DNA of 64,000 nucleotides, taken from the NCBI GenBank assembly GCA_022824465.1, contig JAJDZV010000004.1:744001-808000 (forward strand), read 5' to 3'. Shown here piece by piece: positions 51,787 through 61,070 of this stretch. Within the stretch, counting starts at the first letter, position 1; the number at the start of each line of letters is the position of its first letter. A model generated the notes under the pieces. It searched no databases and was not told the origin of the DNA. It saw nothing but the letters and a program-made list of their open reading frames with translations. This DNA comes from Anaerolineae bacterium (GTDB lineage Bacteria > Chloroflexota > Anaerolineae > Aggregatilineales > Phototrophicaceae). Both the position numbers and the translations under genes were made by a program.

Positions 51787-52650
51787 ATGACAACCCTTGA
51801 ATTGACGGAAAGAACCCATGACCTGCTCCTGGCGGACGGGACGCTTTACGCCGCCCGGCAGACCGGCCTTTACCGACTCGGCGAGGCTGACGAAGCGCAG
51901 AATCTCTACCAGCGCTGGCGCCCCGGCGAAGGCTTGGCGACGCTGGCGGTCGCCGTCGATGCCTCGCGTGACCTGCTGCTGGCGGGCATCCATGGCGGCG
52001 TCGCCCGCTCGACCGATGGCGGCCGCAATTGGGAAGCGATAGCGTTTCGCGCGCCGCCGCCCCTGGTGACCTGCCTGACGATCGCGCCCGGCGTCGACGC
52101 CGCCATATTAGCCGGCACATTTGAAGATGGCGTCTTCCGCTCGACCGACGGCGGCAAGACCTGGCGCGCCAATAATCACGGGCTCTTCGACCATAGCGTC
52201 AACTGCCTGGCGCTTTCGCAAGGTTTCGCCGGCGACGGCATCGTCTATGCCGGCGCGAGCAGCGGCATCTATCGCAGCGAGAACGGCGGCAAGCTCTGGC
52301 GGGACCTGCAAATGCCGGCCGACGAGGAAGTGGTTTTGAGCTTGGCGACATCGCCTGATGGCGCGGCGATCTATGCTGGCACCGAGTCGCATGGCTTGCT
52401 GCATTCGGCCGACGGCGGCGAGAGCTGGACGCAGCTGCTCGAGACCGATAGCGCGGTAAATGCGATTGCGCTGGCCGAAGACGGAACGCTGGTCGCGCAG
52501 GTGGATGACGCGGCGCGGCGCTCGCGGGACAGCGGCGGGGCTTGGTCCGAGATTGCCGCCGATTGCGTCGATTGCCTGCTGCTGGACGAGCGCGGCCGAC
52601 AGTTGATCCTGGCGCTTTCCGATGGCAGCCTGCGGCGGGAAACGCTTTGA
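51787..52650 (+). CDS. Cytoplasmic Asp-box beta-propeller linked to GroEL paralogue
   Basis: A 287-residue protein without signal peptide. Five Asp-boxes are readable at regular spacing: STDGGRNWEA, STDGGKTWRA, SENGGKLWRD, SADGGESWTQ and the weaker SRDSGGAWSE. GIHGGVARS and GTFEDGVFRS repeats complete the blades. It is of the BNR/YCF48-like type, usually involved in assembly or binding. The ATG follows directly on the chaperonin TAA. The intimate coupling suggests that the two proteins form a complex or that the propeller is an adaptor or client. Confidence 0.82.
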   Translation: MTTLELTERTHDLLLADGTLYAARQTGLYRLGEADEAQNLYQRWRPGEGLATLAVAVDASRDLLLAGIHGGVARSTDGGRNWEAIAFRAPPPLVTCLTIAPGVDAAILAGTFEDGVFRSTDGGKTWRANNHGLFDHSVNCLALSQGFAGDGIVYAGASSGIYRSENGGKLWRDLQMPADEEVVLSLATSPDGAAIYAGTESHGLLHSADGGESWTQLLETDSAVNAIALAEDGTLVAQVDDAARRSRDSGGAWSEIAADCVDCLLLDERGRQLILALSDGSLRRETL

Positions 52651-53029
52651 TGGATGCCGAAATCCGCGACTGCTGATAGAGAATCCACGACGGAAACGGC
52701 GATTTTGCGTCGCGGAAAAGGATGGAAAAGGACGGCAAGAGGACAACTTCGGCAGGGAAACTGGCTATAGATTAGCGGACAATCGAAAGTGTTGTTTCGC
52801 AAAAACGCGCGACTGTGTCGATACAGTATTGATGAAGCCCTTATTCAGCGGGGGAAACCTGAAATAGGCCGCACCCGGCTAAGCGCCCCGGTTGTGTACG
52901 GTAGGTAAATGCGGCTGTCCATAGTTGTCAGCTTAGCGCGAACAGACGCCGCAAGCGCGACCAAATGTTCACGCGCGAATTGGAAGCGGGGAAGACGAAT
53001 CGGGCGATAGACATGCGAGGGAAAAGGCG
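52651..53029. other. Intergenic region before the fucosidase locus
   Basis: No gene or RNA is recognised. It includes one further CGGACAAT box (52776-52783), like those upstream of pgmB. Close to its right end is a strong ribosome site, GAGGGAAAAGG, for the GH29 gene. No confident promoter or terminator is seen. Confidence 0.4.
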
Positions 53030-54415
53030 ATGACATTTGAACCGACGCTTGAATCCGTGCGGCAGCATCAAGTGCCGGCTTGGTACGACGAGGCGAAGCT
53101 GGGCATTTTCATCCATTGGGGTTTGTATTCAGTGCCGGCTTGGGCGCCGCATGGCGGGGACATCGGCGAAGTCTTCCAAAGCGGCGATATGAGCGGCTGG
53201 TTCCGCAACAATTCTTACGCCGAATGGTACTTGAACACGCTCAAGTTTGAAGATAGCCCGACGCGCGAATGGCACAACAAGCATTATGGCGCGGGCTTTC
53301 ATTATGACGACTTCGCGGCGGGCTTCAATTCCGCCCTCAAACGCTGGAATCCGGAAGACATGGCGGCGCTCTTCGCCGAAGTGAATGCGCGATACGTCGT
53401 CCTCACGACAAAGCATCATGATGGTTTCACCTTGTGGCAGAGCGATTATCCGTGTCCGCGCAAACCGGGCTATCACACGCAACGCGATGTGGTCGGCGAG
53501 CTAACGGCGGCTGTGCGGAAACGCGGCCTGCGCATGGGTCTGTATTATTCGGGCGGGCTGGATTGGGCGTTTAACGAGGCGCGCATCCAAGATATACCCG
53601 ATGTCTGGGGCACAATCGTGCAGACTCCGGAATTCGTCGAGTATTCGCTGGCGCATTGGCGCGAGTTGATCGACCGCTATCAGCCGTCGCTGATGTGGAA
53701 CGATATCGGCTATCCGGCCGCGGCTGATCTGGGCGAACTCTTCGCCTACTATTACAACATTGTGCCGGAGGGCGTCATCAACGACCGTTTCACCCAGTCC
53801 CGCGATACCGTGCCCAAAGAAGGCGAGCCGCTGGCGCCTCCGCGCGGACCGCACTATGACTTCGTGACGCCGGAGTACGCGCAATTGGATGAGATACAAG
53901 CCGAGAAGTGGGAGTCCTGCCGCGGCATCGGCCACAGCTTCGGCTATAACCGCAACGAAGGCGATGAGCAACTGCTGGCCGAGCACGCTTTGATTCACAT
54001 GTTCGTCGATATCGTCAGCAAGAATGGCAATCTGCTGCTGAATGTGGGACCGATGGCCGATGGGACGATCCCGGCCAATCAAGCCGAGCGCTTGCGGAGT
54101 TTGGGACGCTGGCTGGATGTCAATGGGGCGGCGGTCTTTGATACGCGACCCTGGCGGCGAGCGGAAGGCAAGACGACGCAAGGCTTGGGGATTCGCTTCA
54201 CCGAGATAGACGAGGCGCTATACGCCACACTGCTAGGCGCGCCCGCCGAGAGCGAGATCGTGATAGAAAGCCTCGACGCCCCCAAAAGAGCCGAGATTCG
54301 CCTGCTTGGACGCGATGCTGAATTGAGCTGGCGGCAAGACGGCGCCGATTTGCGAATTGAGCTGCCCGACGATCTGCCCGACTCGCCGGCGCATTCCTTG
54401 GAGATTCGGCGATAA
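53030..54415 (+). CDS. GH29 alpha-L-fucosidase
   Basis: A 461-residue retaining exo-fucosidase that removes terminal alpha-L-fucose from glycans. Family signatures: GIFIHWGLYSVPAW near residue 25, YVVLTTKHHDGFTLWQS near 123, and the nucleophile D225 in LMWNDIGYP. SKNGNLLLNVGPMADGTIP near 330 precedes a C-terminal beta-sandwich that ends near 460. No signal peptide is visible, implying cytoplasmic action on imported oligosaccharides. It has a strong Shine-Dalgarno (GAGGGAAAAGG) and begins the fucosidase/transporter cluster. Confidence 0.95.
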   Translation: MTFEPTLESVRQHQVPAWYDEAKLGIFIHWGLYSVPAWAPHGGDIGEVFQSGDMSGWFRNNSYAEWYLNTLKFEDSPTREWHNKHYGAGFHYDDFAAGFNSALKRWNPEDMAALFAEVNARYVVLTTKHHDGFTLWQSDYPCPRKPGYHTQRDVVGELTAAVRKRGLRMGLYYSGGLDWAFNEARIQDIPDVWGTIVQTPEFVEYSLAHWRELIDRYQPSLMWNDIGYPAAADLGELFAYYYNIVPEGVINDRFTQSRDTVPKEGEPLAPPRGPHYDFVTPEYAQLDEIQAEKWESCRGIGHSFGYNRNEGDEQLLAEHALIHMFVDIVSKNGNLLLNVGPMADGTIPANQAERLRSLGRWLDVNGAAVFDTRPWRRAEGKTTQGLGIRFTEIDEALYATLLGAPAESEIVIESLDAPKRAEIRLLGRDAELSWRQDGADLRIELPDDLPDSPAHSLEIRR

Positions 54416-54605
54416 GGCAGCGTTTACCTGCCCCCTTCCCCGAGCCCGAAGCATCAGCTGAGGAAGAGACTTATGTGCTGTATGTGTTTTGCCGGCGGCG
54501 AATATCATAAGTTGCAGGCGACCTGGTAGGTTGCGCCATCAGTTTTCGAAATAAGCGGAGAGTGTTGATGTCCGGATTTGCCGCAGAAATAGCGGACAGG
54601 CAGGG

Positions 54606-55916
54606 GTGGCTGAGTTGGCTGTAAAAGTTGATCCCTTTGTACAGAAGAATCTGCGCTGGAACTTCTCAGTCAATCTGATCGACATCACCTTTATCACGCT
54701 GGCATTCAGCTTGATCTCGCGCGAGACGATCATGCCGCTACTGATCAGCGAATTGACGGAGTCTAAGATCGCGATCGGTTTGGCGCCAGCGATATTCAGC
54801 ATATCGTTTTATTTGCCGCAACTCTTCGCGGCGAACCACACCGAACGGCTGAAGCGGAAGCTGCCCTTTGTCAGACTGATCGGCGGTGTAGTGGAGCGCT
54901 TGCCCTATTTCTTCGCCGGATTCGCGGTGCTCTTCTTCGCCCAGCGCGCGCCGACCGTGGCTTTGCTGGCGGTCTACCTGGTGATTGGATTGGGCGCATT
55001 CGGCGCCGGTATCGCGACGCCTGCCTGGTTCACCATGATCGGCAAGGTGCTGCCGGTGAATCGGCGCGGGATCTTCTTCGGCATCGCCGATGGCTTGGGT
55101 ACCTTGATGGGCATGATCGGCGCCTACTTCGTCGGCATCATCCTGGACGACTTCATTTATCCACAGAACTTCGCGCTTCTGTTCCTGGCGGCGGCCCTCT
55201 TCATGGGCATCTCCTGGATCGGCTTGTCGCTCAACCGCGAGCCGGAAAGCCCGGTGGTCAAGGAGCATATTCCGGCGCAGCGGTATTTCAGGCGTTTGCC
55301 GGGGATATTGCGCCGCAATCACAATTTTCGGCGCTTCCTGCTGGGTTATTCGATCAGCCGCCTGAGCTTGATGGGCAGCAGTTTTTTCATCGTTTATGGC
55401 AACGATAGTTTCAATCTGACCGGCGCTGATGTGGGGGCGCTGACGGCGGTGCTGCTGGGCAGCCAGGCGGTCATGCAACTGGCTTTTGGCTGGCTGGGGG
55501 ATCGGCGCGGGCACAAATTCAACCTCATGCTCTTCGCTTTCGCGGCGGCGCTGTCGGCTCTGCTGGCCTCATTCGCGACCAATATGCTCGGCTTGATACC
55601 GGCATTTGCGCTACTGGGCACGGCGCTGGCGGCTGACCGCATCTCGCATTTGAATATCGTGCTGGAATTCGCCTTGCCGGAAGATCAGCCGACCTACATT
55701 GGCTTGACCAATACCTTGCTGGCTCCGGTGGTCTTCCTGGCGCCGATCATCGGTGGCTGGGCGGCTGGCATCGGCTTTGACCGCCTGTTTGAGCTGATGA
55801 TGGCTTGCGGCATAGTCGGCGGGGCGCTGCTGCTGGTCTGGGTGAAGGAGCCGCGGCATATCCCGCCGAGTGCCGTGGGCGAGGCGGACGCGGACAAATC
55901 CAAGCGTGAAGACTAA
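54606..55916 (+). CDS. MFS transporter, first of a tandem pair
   Basis: A 436-residue, 12-span major facilitator with a GTG start. Two six-span halves are joined by a loop near 215-235 (LNREPESPVVKEHIP). The MFS motif A-like segment is GWLGDRRGHKFN near 297. The start region NFSVNLIDITFITLAFSLIS, ETIMPLLISELT and PQLFAANHTERL recur almost unchanged in the next gene, so the two are recent paralogues. It lies between GH29 genes, so sugar or oligosaccharide movement (possibly L-fucose) is plausible, but direction and substrate are unknown. Confidence 0.88.
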   Translation: MAELAVKVDPFVQKNLRWNFSVNLIDITFITLAFSLISRETIMPLLISELTESKIAIGLAPAIFSISFYLPQLFAANHTERLKRKLPFVRLIGGVVERLPYFFAGFAVLFFAQRAPTVALLAVYLVIGLGAFGAGIATPAWFTMIGKVLPVNRRGIFFGIADGLGTLMGMIGAYFVGIILDDFIYPQNFALLFLAAALFMGISWIGLSLNREPESPVVKEHIPAQRYFRRLPGILRRNHNFRRFLLGYSISRLSLMGSSFFIVYGNDSFNLTGADVGALTAVLLGSQAVMQLAFGWLGDRRGHKFNLMLFAFAAALSALLASFATNMLGLIPAFALLGTALAADRISHLNIVLEFALPEDQPTYIGLTNTLLAPVVFLAPIIGGWAAGIGFDRLFELMMACGIVGGALLLVWVKEPRHIPPSAVGEADADKSKRED

Positions 55917-57171
55917 AGCAGCGCCGAAGGGCAAGGACGACAACTGGAATTTCAGCGTCAATGTATTGGACAATATGTTCTATGCCTTGGCGATCAGCCT
56001 GGTTTCGCAAGAGACGATCATGCCGCTGCTGGTCAGCCAGCTCACGGACTCGACCATCGCCATTGGTTTGATCCCGGCAATATTCAGCCTGTCCTTTCTG
56101 CTGCCGCAGCTATTCGTGGCGAATCACGCCGAGCGGCTGCCGCGCAAGCTGCCTTTTGTCTTGCTGGGGAGCGGCTTGCTGCAGCGTCTGCCCTACCCAT
56201 TGATCGGCTTGTCGCTTTTGCTTTTCGCCCATAGCGCGCCGGGTTTGGCGCTGGCGCTGTTTTTCATCGGCATTGCGACGGCGGCTTTTGGCGGCGGCAT
56301 CGTCACGCCAGCCTGGTTCACGATGATCGGCAAGGTGATACCGGTGCGGCGGCGCGGCATATTCTTCGGTTTGGCTGATGGCGGCGGCTTGCTGATGGGC
56401 ATCATCGGCGCCTACTTCGTCGGCCAGATTCTGGACGCGGTTGAATATCCAGGAAACTTTTCGGCGCTATTTCTGATCGCCGGCGCGCCGCTCGTTATTT
56501 CCTGGTGCTCGCTGGCTTTGACACGAGAACCGGAGAGCAGCGACATCAAGGCGGCCCTCCCCCTGCGTCATTATTTCCGGCAACTGCCCGCCGTATTGCG
56601 CCAGCATGTCAATTACCGCCGATTTCTCATTGGTTACGCGTTGCTGCGCCTGAGCATGATGGCGGTCGGTTTTTACATCATTTTTGGCGACCGCAGCTAC
56701 GAATTGACCGGCGCCGACATCGGCCTGCTGAACGCGATATTCATCGGGTCGCAAGCGGTATTGCGACTTGTCTTTGGCTGGCTGGGCGATCGCTGGGGGC
56801 ATAAACGCAATCTGGTAATTGCGGCCGGGAGCATGGCGCTGGCGGCAGCCTTCGCACTGAGTTCGACAAGCGTGCTAAGCTTGGCGCCGGCTTTCATTTG
56901 TCTCGCGGTCGCCATCGCAAGCGACGGCGTATCTCATTTGAATATCGTGCTGGAATTCGCCGATCCGGCCGAGCAGCCGACCTATATCGGGCTGACAAAC
57001 ACGCTTATCGCGCCGGTGAGTTTCGCGGGTCCAGTGCTGGCGGGTTGGATGGCTGGGGCATTCACGCTTGAGGCATTGTTTGTCGTCTCGCTGGCTTGCG
57101 GGCTGATTGGCGGGGCGCTGTTAATGGTGTGGGTGCGCGAGCCGCGGTTGGCGGCGGTATCCGACGAATAA
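55906..57171 (+). CDS. MFS transporter, second of a tandem pair
   Basis: A 421-residue, 12-span paralogue of the preceding transporter: NFSVNVLDNMFYALAISLVS, ETIMPLLVSQLTDSTIAIGL, GWLGDRWGHKRN. The start is uncertain. GTG at 55906 overlaps the upstream stop by 11 bases and gives a sensible N-terminus; another GTG at 55870 would add 12 basic residues. Overlap means translational coupling with the first copy. The pair could act as separate carriers of related sugars, or as a heteromeric unit. Confidence 0.87.
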   Translation: MKTKAAPKGKDDNWNFSVNVLDNMFYALAISLVSQETIMPLLVSQLTDSTIAIGLIPAIFSLSFLLPQLFVANHAERLPRKLPFVLLGSGLLQRLPYPLIGLSLLLFAHSAPGLALALFFIGIATAAFGGGIVTPAWFTMIGKVIPVRRRGIFFGLADGGGLLMGIIGAYFVGQILDAVEYPGNFSALFLIAGAPLVISWCSLALTREPESSDIKAALPLRHYFRQLPAVLRQHVNYRRFLIGYALLRLSMMAVGFYIIFGDRSYELTGADIGLLNAIFIGSQAVLRLVFGWLGDRWGHKRNLVIAAGSMALAAAFALSSTSVLSLAPAFICLAVAIASDGVSHLNIVLEFADPAEQPTYIGLTNTLIAPVSFAGPVLAGWMAGAFTLEALFVVSLACGLIGGALLMVWVREPRLAAVSDE

Positions 57172-57188
57172 GGCAGGCGGGAGTTGAA

Positions 57189-58640
57189 ATGACCTCGTAT
57201 GAAGCATCATGGGAATCGCTGACGCAGCATGAGGTTCCGCAGTGGTTCAGCGACAGCAAGTTCGGCTTGTACGCGCATTGGGGGATTTATGCCGTGCCCG
57301 GCTTCGGCAACGAATGGTATGGCAAGTGGATGTATGACCCAGCGCACGAGATTCACCGGCGGCATGTCAAGCGCTTCGGATCGCCAGCGGAAGTTGGTTA
57401 TGCGAAGTTCATCGACGGCTTCACGGCGGAGCATTACGACCCGGAGGAGTGGGCTGATTTGTTCGTTGCCAGCGGCGCGCGCTACGCCGGTTTCTCGCTG
57501 GCGCATCACGATGGATTCGGCTTATGGGACAGCGAAGTCTACCGCTGGAATGTGGGCAAAATGGGACCGAGGCGGGATCTCTACGGCGAGCTAGCGGCGG
57601 CGCTGCGGGCGCGAAATCTACGGCTGGTCGCGCCCTTCCATATTATCCGCGGCTTCAACTGGTTTTTGCCGGGCTGGAATCAATGGGATCAGGTTTTCGA
57701 TGAGGCGGCGGTCGCGCGGGGCTTGGCGGAAGGCTGGGATCTCTTCGACCCCGAGTTCGCCGATTTCTATTGGGTGCAGCAGACGAGCGACTTCGAGGAT
57801 TTCTTCGCCGATTGGCAATTGAAAGTGCGGGAGGTCATCGACAAGTATCAGCCGGATATGATGTGGTTCGATGGCGGGAAGTTCCGCGAGGACGGCTACG
57901 AAGCGACGGCGCTGGAAATCCTGGCGCATTACTTGAACCAAGCGGAGGCAGGGAGTCAAGAAGCACTCGTGCTGAACAAGCTTCCGGTGAGCATGCAGTA
58001 CAACTTTCATCCGGATTTTGGCGTCATCAATTTTGAGTCGGGGCGCGATCGGCCCGCGAAATTTGAGCGACCCTGGAACGATGATATGCGCATCGGCGAC
58101 CAATCCTGGGGCTGGGTGGAGAATCAGGTCTATGCCAGCGGGCATACGCTGCTCAGCAAGCTGGTCGACTGCACGGCGCGGGGCGGCACGATGATGCTGT
58201 CGCTATCGCCCACACCGGATGGCAGAATCCCCGAGGGGCAACGCAAGCCGCTGCTGGAAATGGGCGAGTGGCTGGAATGGAATGGCGAGGCGATTTATGG
58301 CACGACGCCCTGGACGACGCAGGCCGAGGGCGACGAGGAGAAGCTGATCGTGGAGCGGCGCGGGCACAAATTCTGGGAGTATGACAAATGCAATGTCGAT
58401 GACCGGCGCTACACGCAATCGAAAGACGGCGGGACGGTGTATGCGCTGGCGCTGGGCATACCGGAGCGCTCGGTCACGTTTGAGGCGCTGAACGAGAGTG
58501 CCCCGATCGAGAAAGTGACGCTGCTGGAATCGGACCAGCCGGTGACATGGGCGCAGTCGGCGGAGGGTTTGACGATTGACACGAGCGAGACGGTGTTCAA
58601 GACCGATTTGGCGGCCGCGTGGAAGGTGGAATTGCGATGA
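57189..58640 (+). CDS. GH29-family glycosidase (alpha-L-fucosidase-like)
   Basis: A 483-residue GH29 protein. It has KFGLYAHWGIYAVPGF (near 20), YAGFSLAHHDGFGLWDS (near 100), and the candidate nucleophile D228 in DMMWFDGGKF. GGTMMLSLSPTPDGRIPEGQ near 335 and a C-terminal beta domain complete it. It is clearly different from the first GH29 and may have another linkage preference. The start at 57189 is chosen for GGGAG and because LTQHEVPQWF follows soon. It begins 17 bases after the second MFS gene and overlaps the APH-type gene by four bases. Confidence 0.93.
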   Translation: MTSYEASWESLTQHEVPQWFSDSKFGLYAHWGIYAVPGFGNEWYGKWMYDPAHEIHRRHVKRFGSPAEVGYAKFIDGFTAEHYDPEEWADLFVASGARYAGFSLAHHDGFGLWDSEVYRWNVGKMGPRRDLYGELAAALRARNLRLVAPFHIIRGFNWFLPGWNQWDQVFDEAAVARGLAEGWDLFDPEFADFYWVQQTSDFEDFFADWQLKVREVIDKYQPDMMWFDGGKFREDGYEATALEILAHYLNQAEAGSQEALVLNKLPVSMQYNFHPDFGVINFESGRDRPAKFERPWNDDMRIGDQSWGWVENQVYASGHTLLSKLVDCTARGGTMMLSLSPTPDGRIPEGQRKPLLEMGEWLEWNGEAIYGTTPWTTQAEGDEEKLIVERRGHKFWEYDKCNVDDRRYTQSKDGGTVYALALGIPERSVTFEALNESAPIEKVTLLESDQPVTWAQSAEGLTIDTSETVFKTDLAAAWKVELR

Positions 58641-59584
58641 ACCAGGCTCAAAATGCCTTGCCCTCGACCGCAGCCGTGGTAAAGGCGCTGGACGCGCTCG
58701 GCTTGAACCAGGAGCGCTTCTGTGTACATGACCTGCCAGGCGCCTATAGCAACTTCACGCACTTGGTCGCGGCTGAAGAGCCCGACGGCCGCGAGCGAAA
58801 GATCGTCATCCGACGCTATAACCCTGCGAATTACGAAGACGGGCACGACAAACACCGCTGCGAATTTCACGCGCTAAGGCTGTTGACCGCCCAGGGATTG
58901 CCCGCGCCACCGCCGCTGCTGCTGGATGATGACGGTTCGCTGCTGGGCTTGCCGGGCATCGTGACCGAGTATGTCGCGGGCGCGCCGATTGAGTTGCCGG
59001 CGGAGGCGGCGCGTTGGGGCGAAGTGGCGGACAAAGCGGCGCGGATGCTGGCGCGGATTCATCGTGTGCCCTACAGCGAGGCTGACCGGCGCTACCTCAT
59101 GGATGATGACACAGAAGTGGCGTGGTTCATCAAGACAGGCGAAATACCCGATTATATGCGCGCCGACCCCGATGGAAAGATGGTTTGGCATCTGGTGAAT
59201 GAGCATTGGGGGCGTTGGAGTCCGGTACAGCCACGCTTCGCCCATACCGATTATTGGTCGGGCAATATCCTCTGGCGCGGCGATGAGATCTCGGCGGTGC
59301 TGGATTGGGAGGAAGCGGGATACGGGCACCCGGCTGCCGATGTCGCCTACGCGCGCATGGGTTACTTCGTCGAAGGCGAGCGGGATGCGGCCGATGTCTT
59401 TCTGCGCGAGTATGAGGCGGCAGCCGGCTGGCAGTTGAACCGTAAAGACCTGGCGCTGTTTGAACTGGCGGCGAGCGCCCGGCCGATGACCGGGCCGGAT
59501 GCCTGGTTTGCGCAAGCGTACATGGCTGCCGGCTATCGTCAATTCATCGCGCAAGCCAGGGACCGACTGCTTTCCGACATTTAA
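58637..59584 (+). CDS. APH-fold phosphotransferase (aminoglycoside/choline kinase-like)
   Basis: A 315-residue small-molecule kinase fold. The Brenner-type catalytic loop HTDYWSGN (H203, D205, N210) and metal Asp D223 (VLDWEEAGYG) are intact. The N-lobe Lys is less clear (IVIRRYNP). APH proteins phosphorylate hydroxyls of antibiotics, choline, homoserine or sugars. Translation is coupled to the GH29 gene by an ATGA overlap, which makes a sugar or released aglycone a better guess than an antibiotic. It converges on the sulfatase gene with a 4-base overlap. Confidence 0.88.
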   Translation: MNQAQNALPSTAAVVKALDALGLNQERFCVHDLPGAYSNFTHLVAAEEPDGRERKIVIRRYNPANYEDGHDKHRCEFHALRLLTAQGLPAPPPLLLDDDGSLLGLPGIVTEYVAGAPIELPAEAARWGEVADKAARMLARIHRVPYSEADRRYLMDDDTEVAWFIKTGEIPDYMRADPDGKMVWHLVNEHWGRWSPVQPRFAHTDYWSGNILWRGDEISAVLDWEEAGYGHPAADVAYARMGYFVEGERDAADVFLREYEAAAGWQLNRKDLALFELAASARPMTGPDAWFAQAYMAAGYRQFIAQARDRLLSDI

Positions 59585-61002
59585 TCCACATCAAGATAGT
59601 AGCGTTCGTCGCCGACCTCGGCTTGCAGGCGGTGCAATTCGGCTTTGAGCTCAACGACCAGGTCGGCGCAGGCGGGATCGTCGACGATATTGTTCAGCTC
59701 GAATGGATCCGTTTCGAGATCGAAGAGTTCCCATTCCGGCTCATAGCTTTCGTCAATGCTGCCTGCCGTGCCCAGGGCGTCGGCATAATAGTAAATCAGC
59801 TTGTGGCGCAGGGTGCGGATTCCGTAATGGGCGTAGACGTTGTGATGGGTCTTGTGCATCCAGTAGCGATAATACATGCGGTCGCGCCAGTCGTCGGGCC
59901 TGTCGCCGGCGAGCAGTGGCGCGAAGCTGCGGCCTTGCATGGCAGCGGGCACGGGTAGATCGGCGAGCTCGAGGCAGGTGGGCGCGAAATCGACATTGAG
60001 GAGCATGTCGGCGTTGACGCCCCCGGCTTTGATGCCCTTGGGATAGCGCATGATATAGGGCATGCGCAGGGATTCTTCGTACATAAAGCGTTTGTCGTAC
60101 CAGCCATGATCGCCGAGGAAGAAGCCCTGGTCCGAGGTGTAGACGACAACGGTGTTTTCGGTTAAATCCGCGTCATCGAGGTAGTCGAGCAGCCGGCCGA
60201 CATTATCATCAATGCTGGCGACGACGCGCAGATAGTCTTTGATATAGCGTTGGTATGCCCATTTGCGCAGTTCCATCTCCGGCAAGTCGCGCTGAATCTC
60301 CGCCTTGATATCGGTGCGGCTCATGTGCGCCCCGACGCGCATCTCGGCGGCTGCGGCGGCGCTGGCGCGGTTGCTGTAATCATCGTAGAGCGTATCCGGC
60401 TCGGGGATGTCCTCATTGAGGTACATGTGCGCGTGTTTCTCATCCGGCTCCCATTCGCGGTGGGGCGCTTTGTGATGGCACATGAGGAAAAAGGGGCGGT
60501 CGGCATCGCGCGAGCGCAGAAAATCGAGACTCATGTCGGTGATGAGATCGGTGACATAGCCCGCTACCGGGCGGCGCTCCGAGCCATCGGCAGTCGGGAA
60601 GATGAAGGTCGGGTTGTGGTAGAGCCCTTGCCCGGGCAGAACCGCCCAGTCATCGAAGCCGGTCGGCTCATGCGCGGGGCCTTGGCCCAGGTGCCATTTG
60701 CCGAAGATGCCGGTTTGATAGCCGCTGGCTTGCAAGTCCTTGACGAAGGTGGGCAGGCGGTTGTCCATGTGCGTGCTGAGGGTGGTTACGCCGTTGATGT
60801 GGTTGTAGGTCCCGGTGAGGATGGCGGCGCGGCTGGGCGTGCAGATGGAGTTGGTGCAGAAGCAGTTGTCGAAGCGCATGCCTTCGTCAGCGATACGGTC
60901 GAGGTTGGGCGTCTGGTTGATGCGCCCCCCATAGCAGCTCATGGCGTGGGCGGCGTGGTCGTCGGACATGATGAAGAGGATGTTTGGGCGCTGATCGGGC
61001 AT
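59581..61002 (-). CDS. Type I (formylglycine) sulfatase
   Basis: A 473-residue sulfatase that hydrolyses sulfate esters after its Cys is converted to formylglycine. The maturation motif C54-T-P-S-R (NSICTPSRAAILTG) is intact. Metal ligands D14 and D15 lie in LFIMSDDHAAH, and further site residues in YTSDQGFFLGDHG. No signal peptide is seen, so it probably acts in the cytoplasm on imported sulfated sugars, where a formylglycine-generating enzyme (not in this window) would mature it. The longer frame to 61245 is discounted. With GH29s on both sides, a sulfated fucose-containing glycan is the likely target. Confidence 0.93.
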   Translation of the reverse strand: MPDQRPNILFIMSDDHAAHAMSCYGGRINQTPNLDRIADEGMRFDNCFCTNSICTPSRAAILTGTYNHINGVTTLSTHMDNRLPTFVKDLQASGYQTGIFGKWHLGQGPAHEPTGFDDWAVLPGQGLYHNPTFIFPTADGSERRPVAGYVTDLITDMSLDFLRSRDADRPFFLMCHHKAPHREWEPDEKHAHMYLNEDIPEPDTLYDDYSNRASAAAAAEMRVGAHMSRTDIKAEIQRDLPEMELRKWAYQRYIKDYLRVVASIDDNVGRLLDYLDDADLTENTVVVYTSDQGFFLGDHGWYDKRFMYEESLRMPYIMRYPKGIKAGGVNADMLLNVDFAPTCLELADLPVPAAMQGRSFAPLLAGDRPDDWRDRMYYRYWMHKTHHNVYAHYGIRTLRHKLIYYYADALGTAGSIDESYEPEWELFDLETDPFELNNIVDDPACADLVVELKAELHRLQAEVGDERYYLDVD

Positions 61003-61070
61003 GGGAATGCGAATCCTTTTTCTGATTTCACTACAGAGGCGCAGAGTAAATGGCTTGTAAAAGATTAGAT

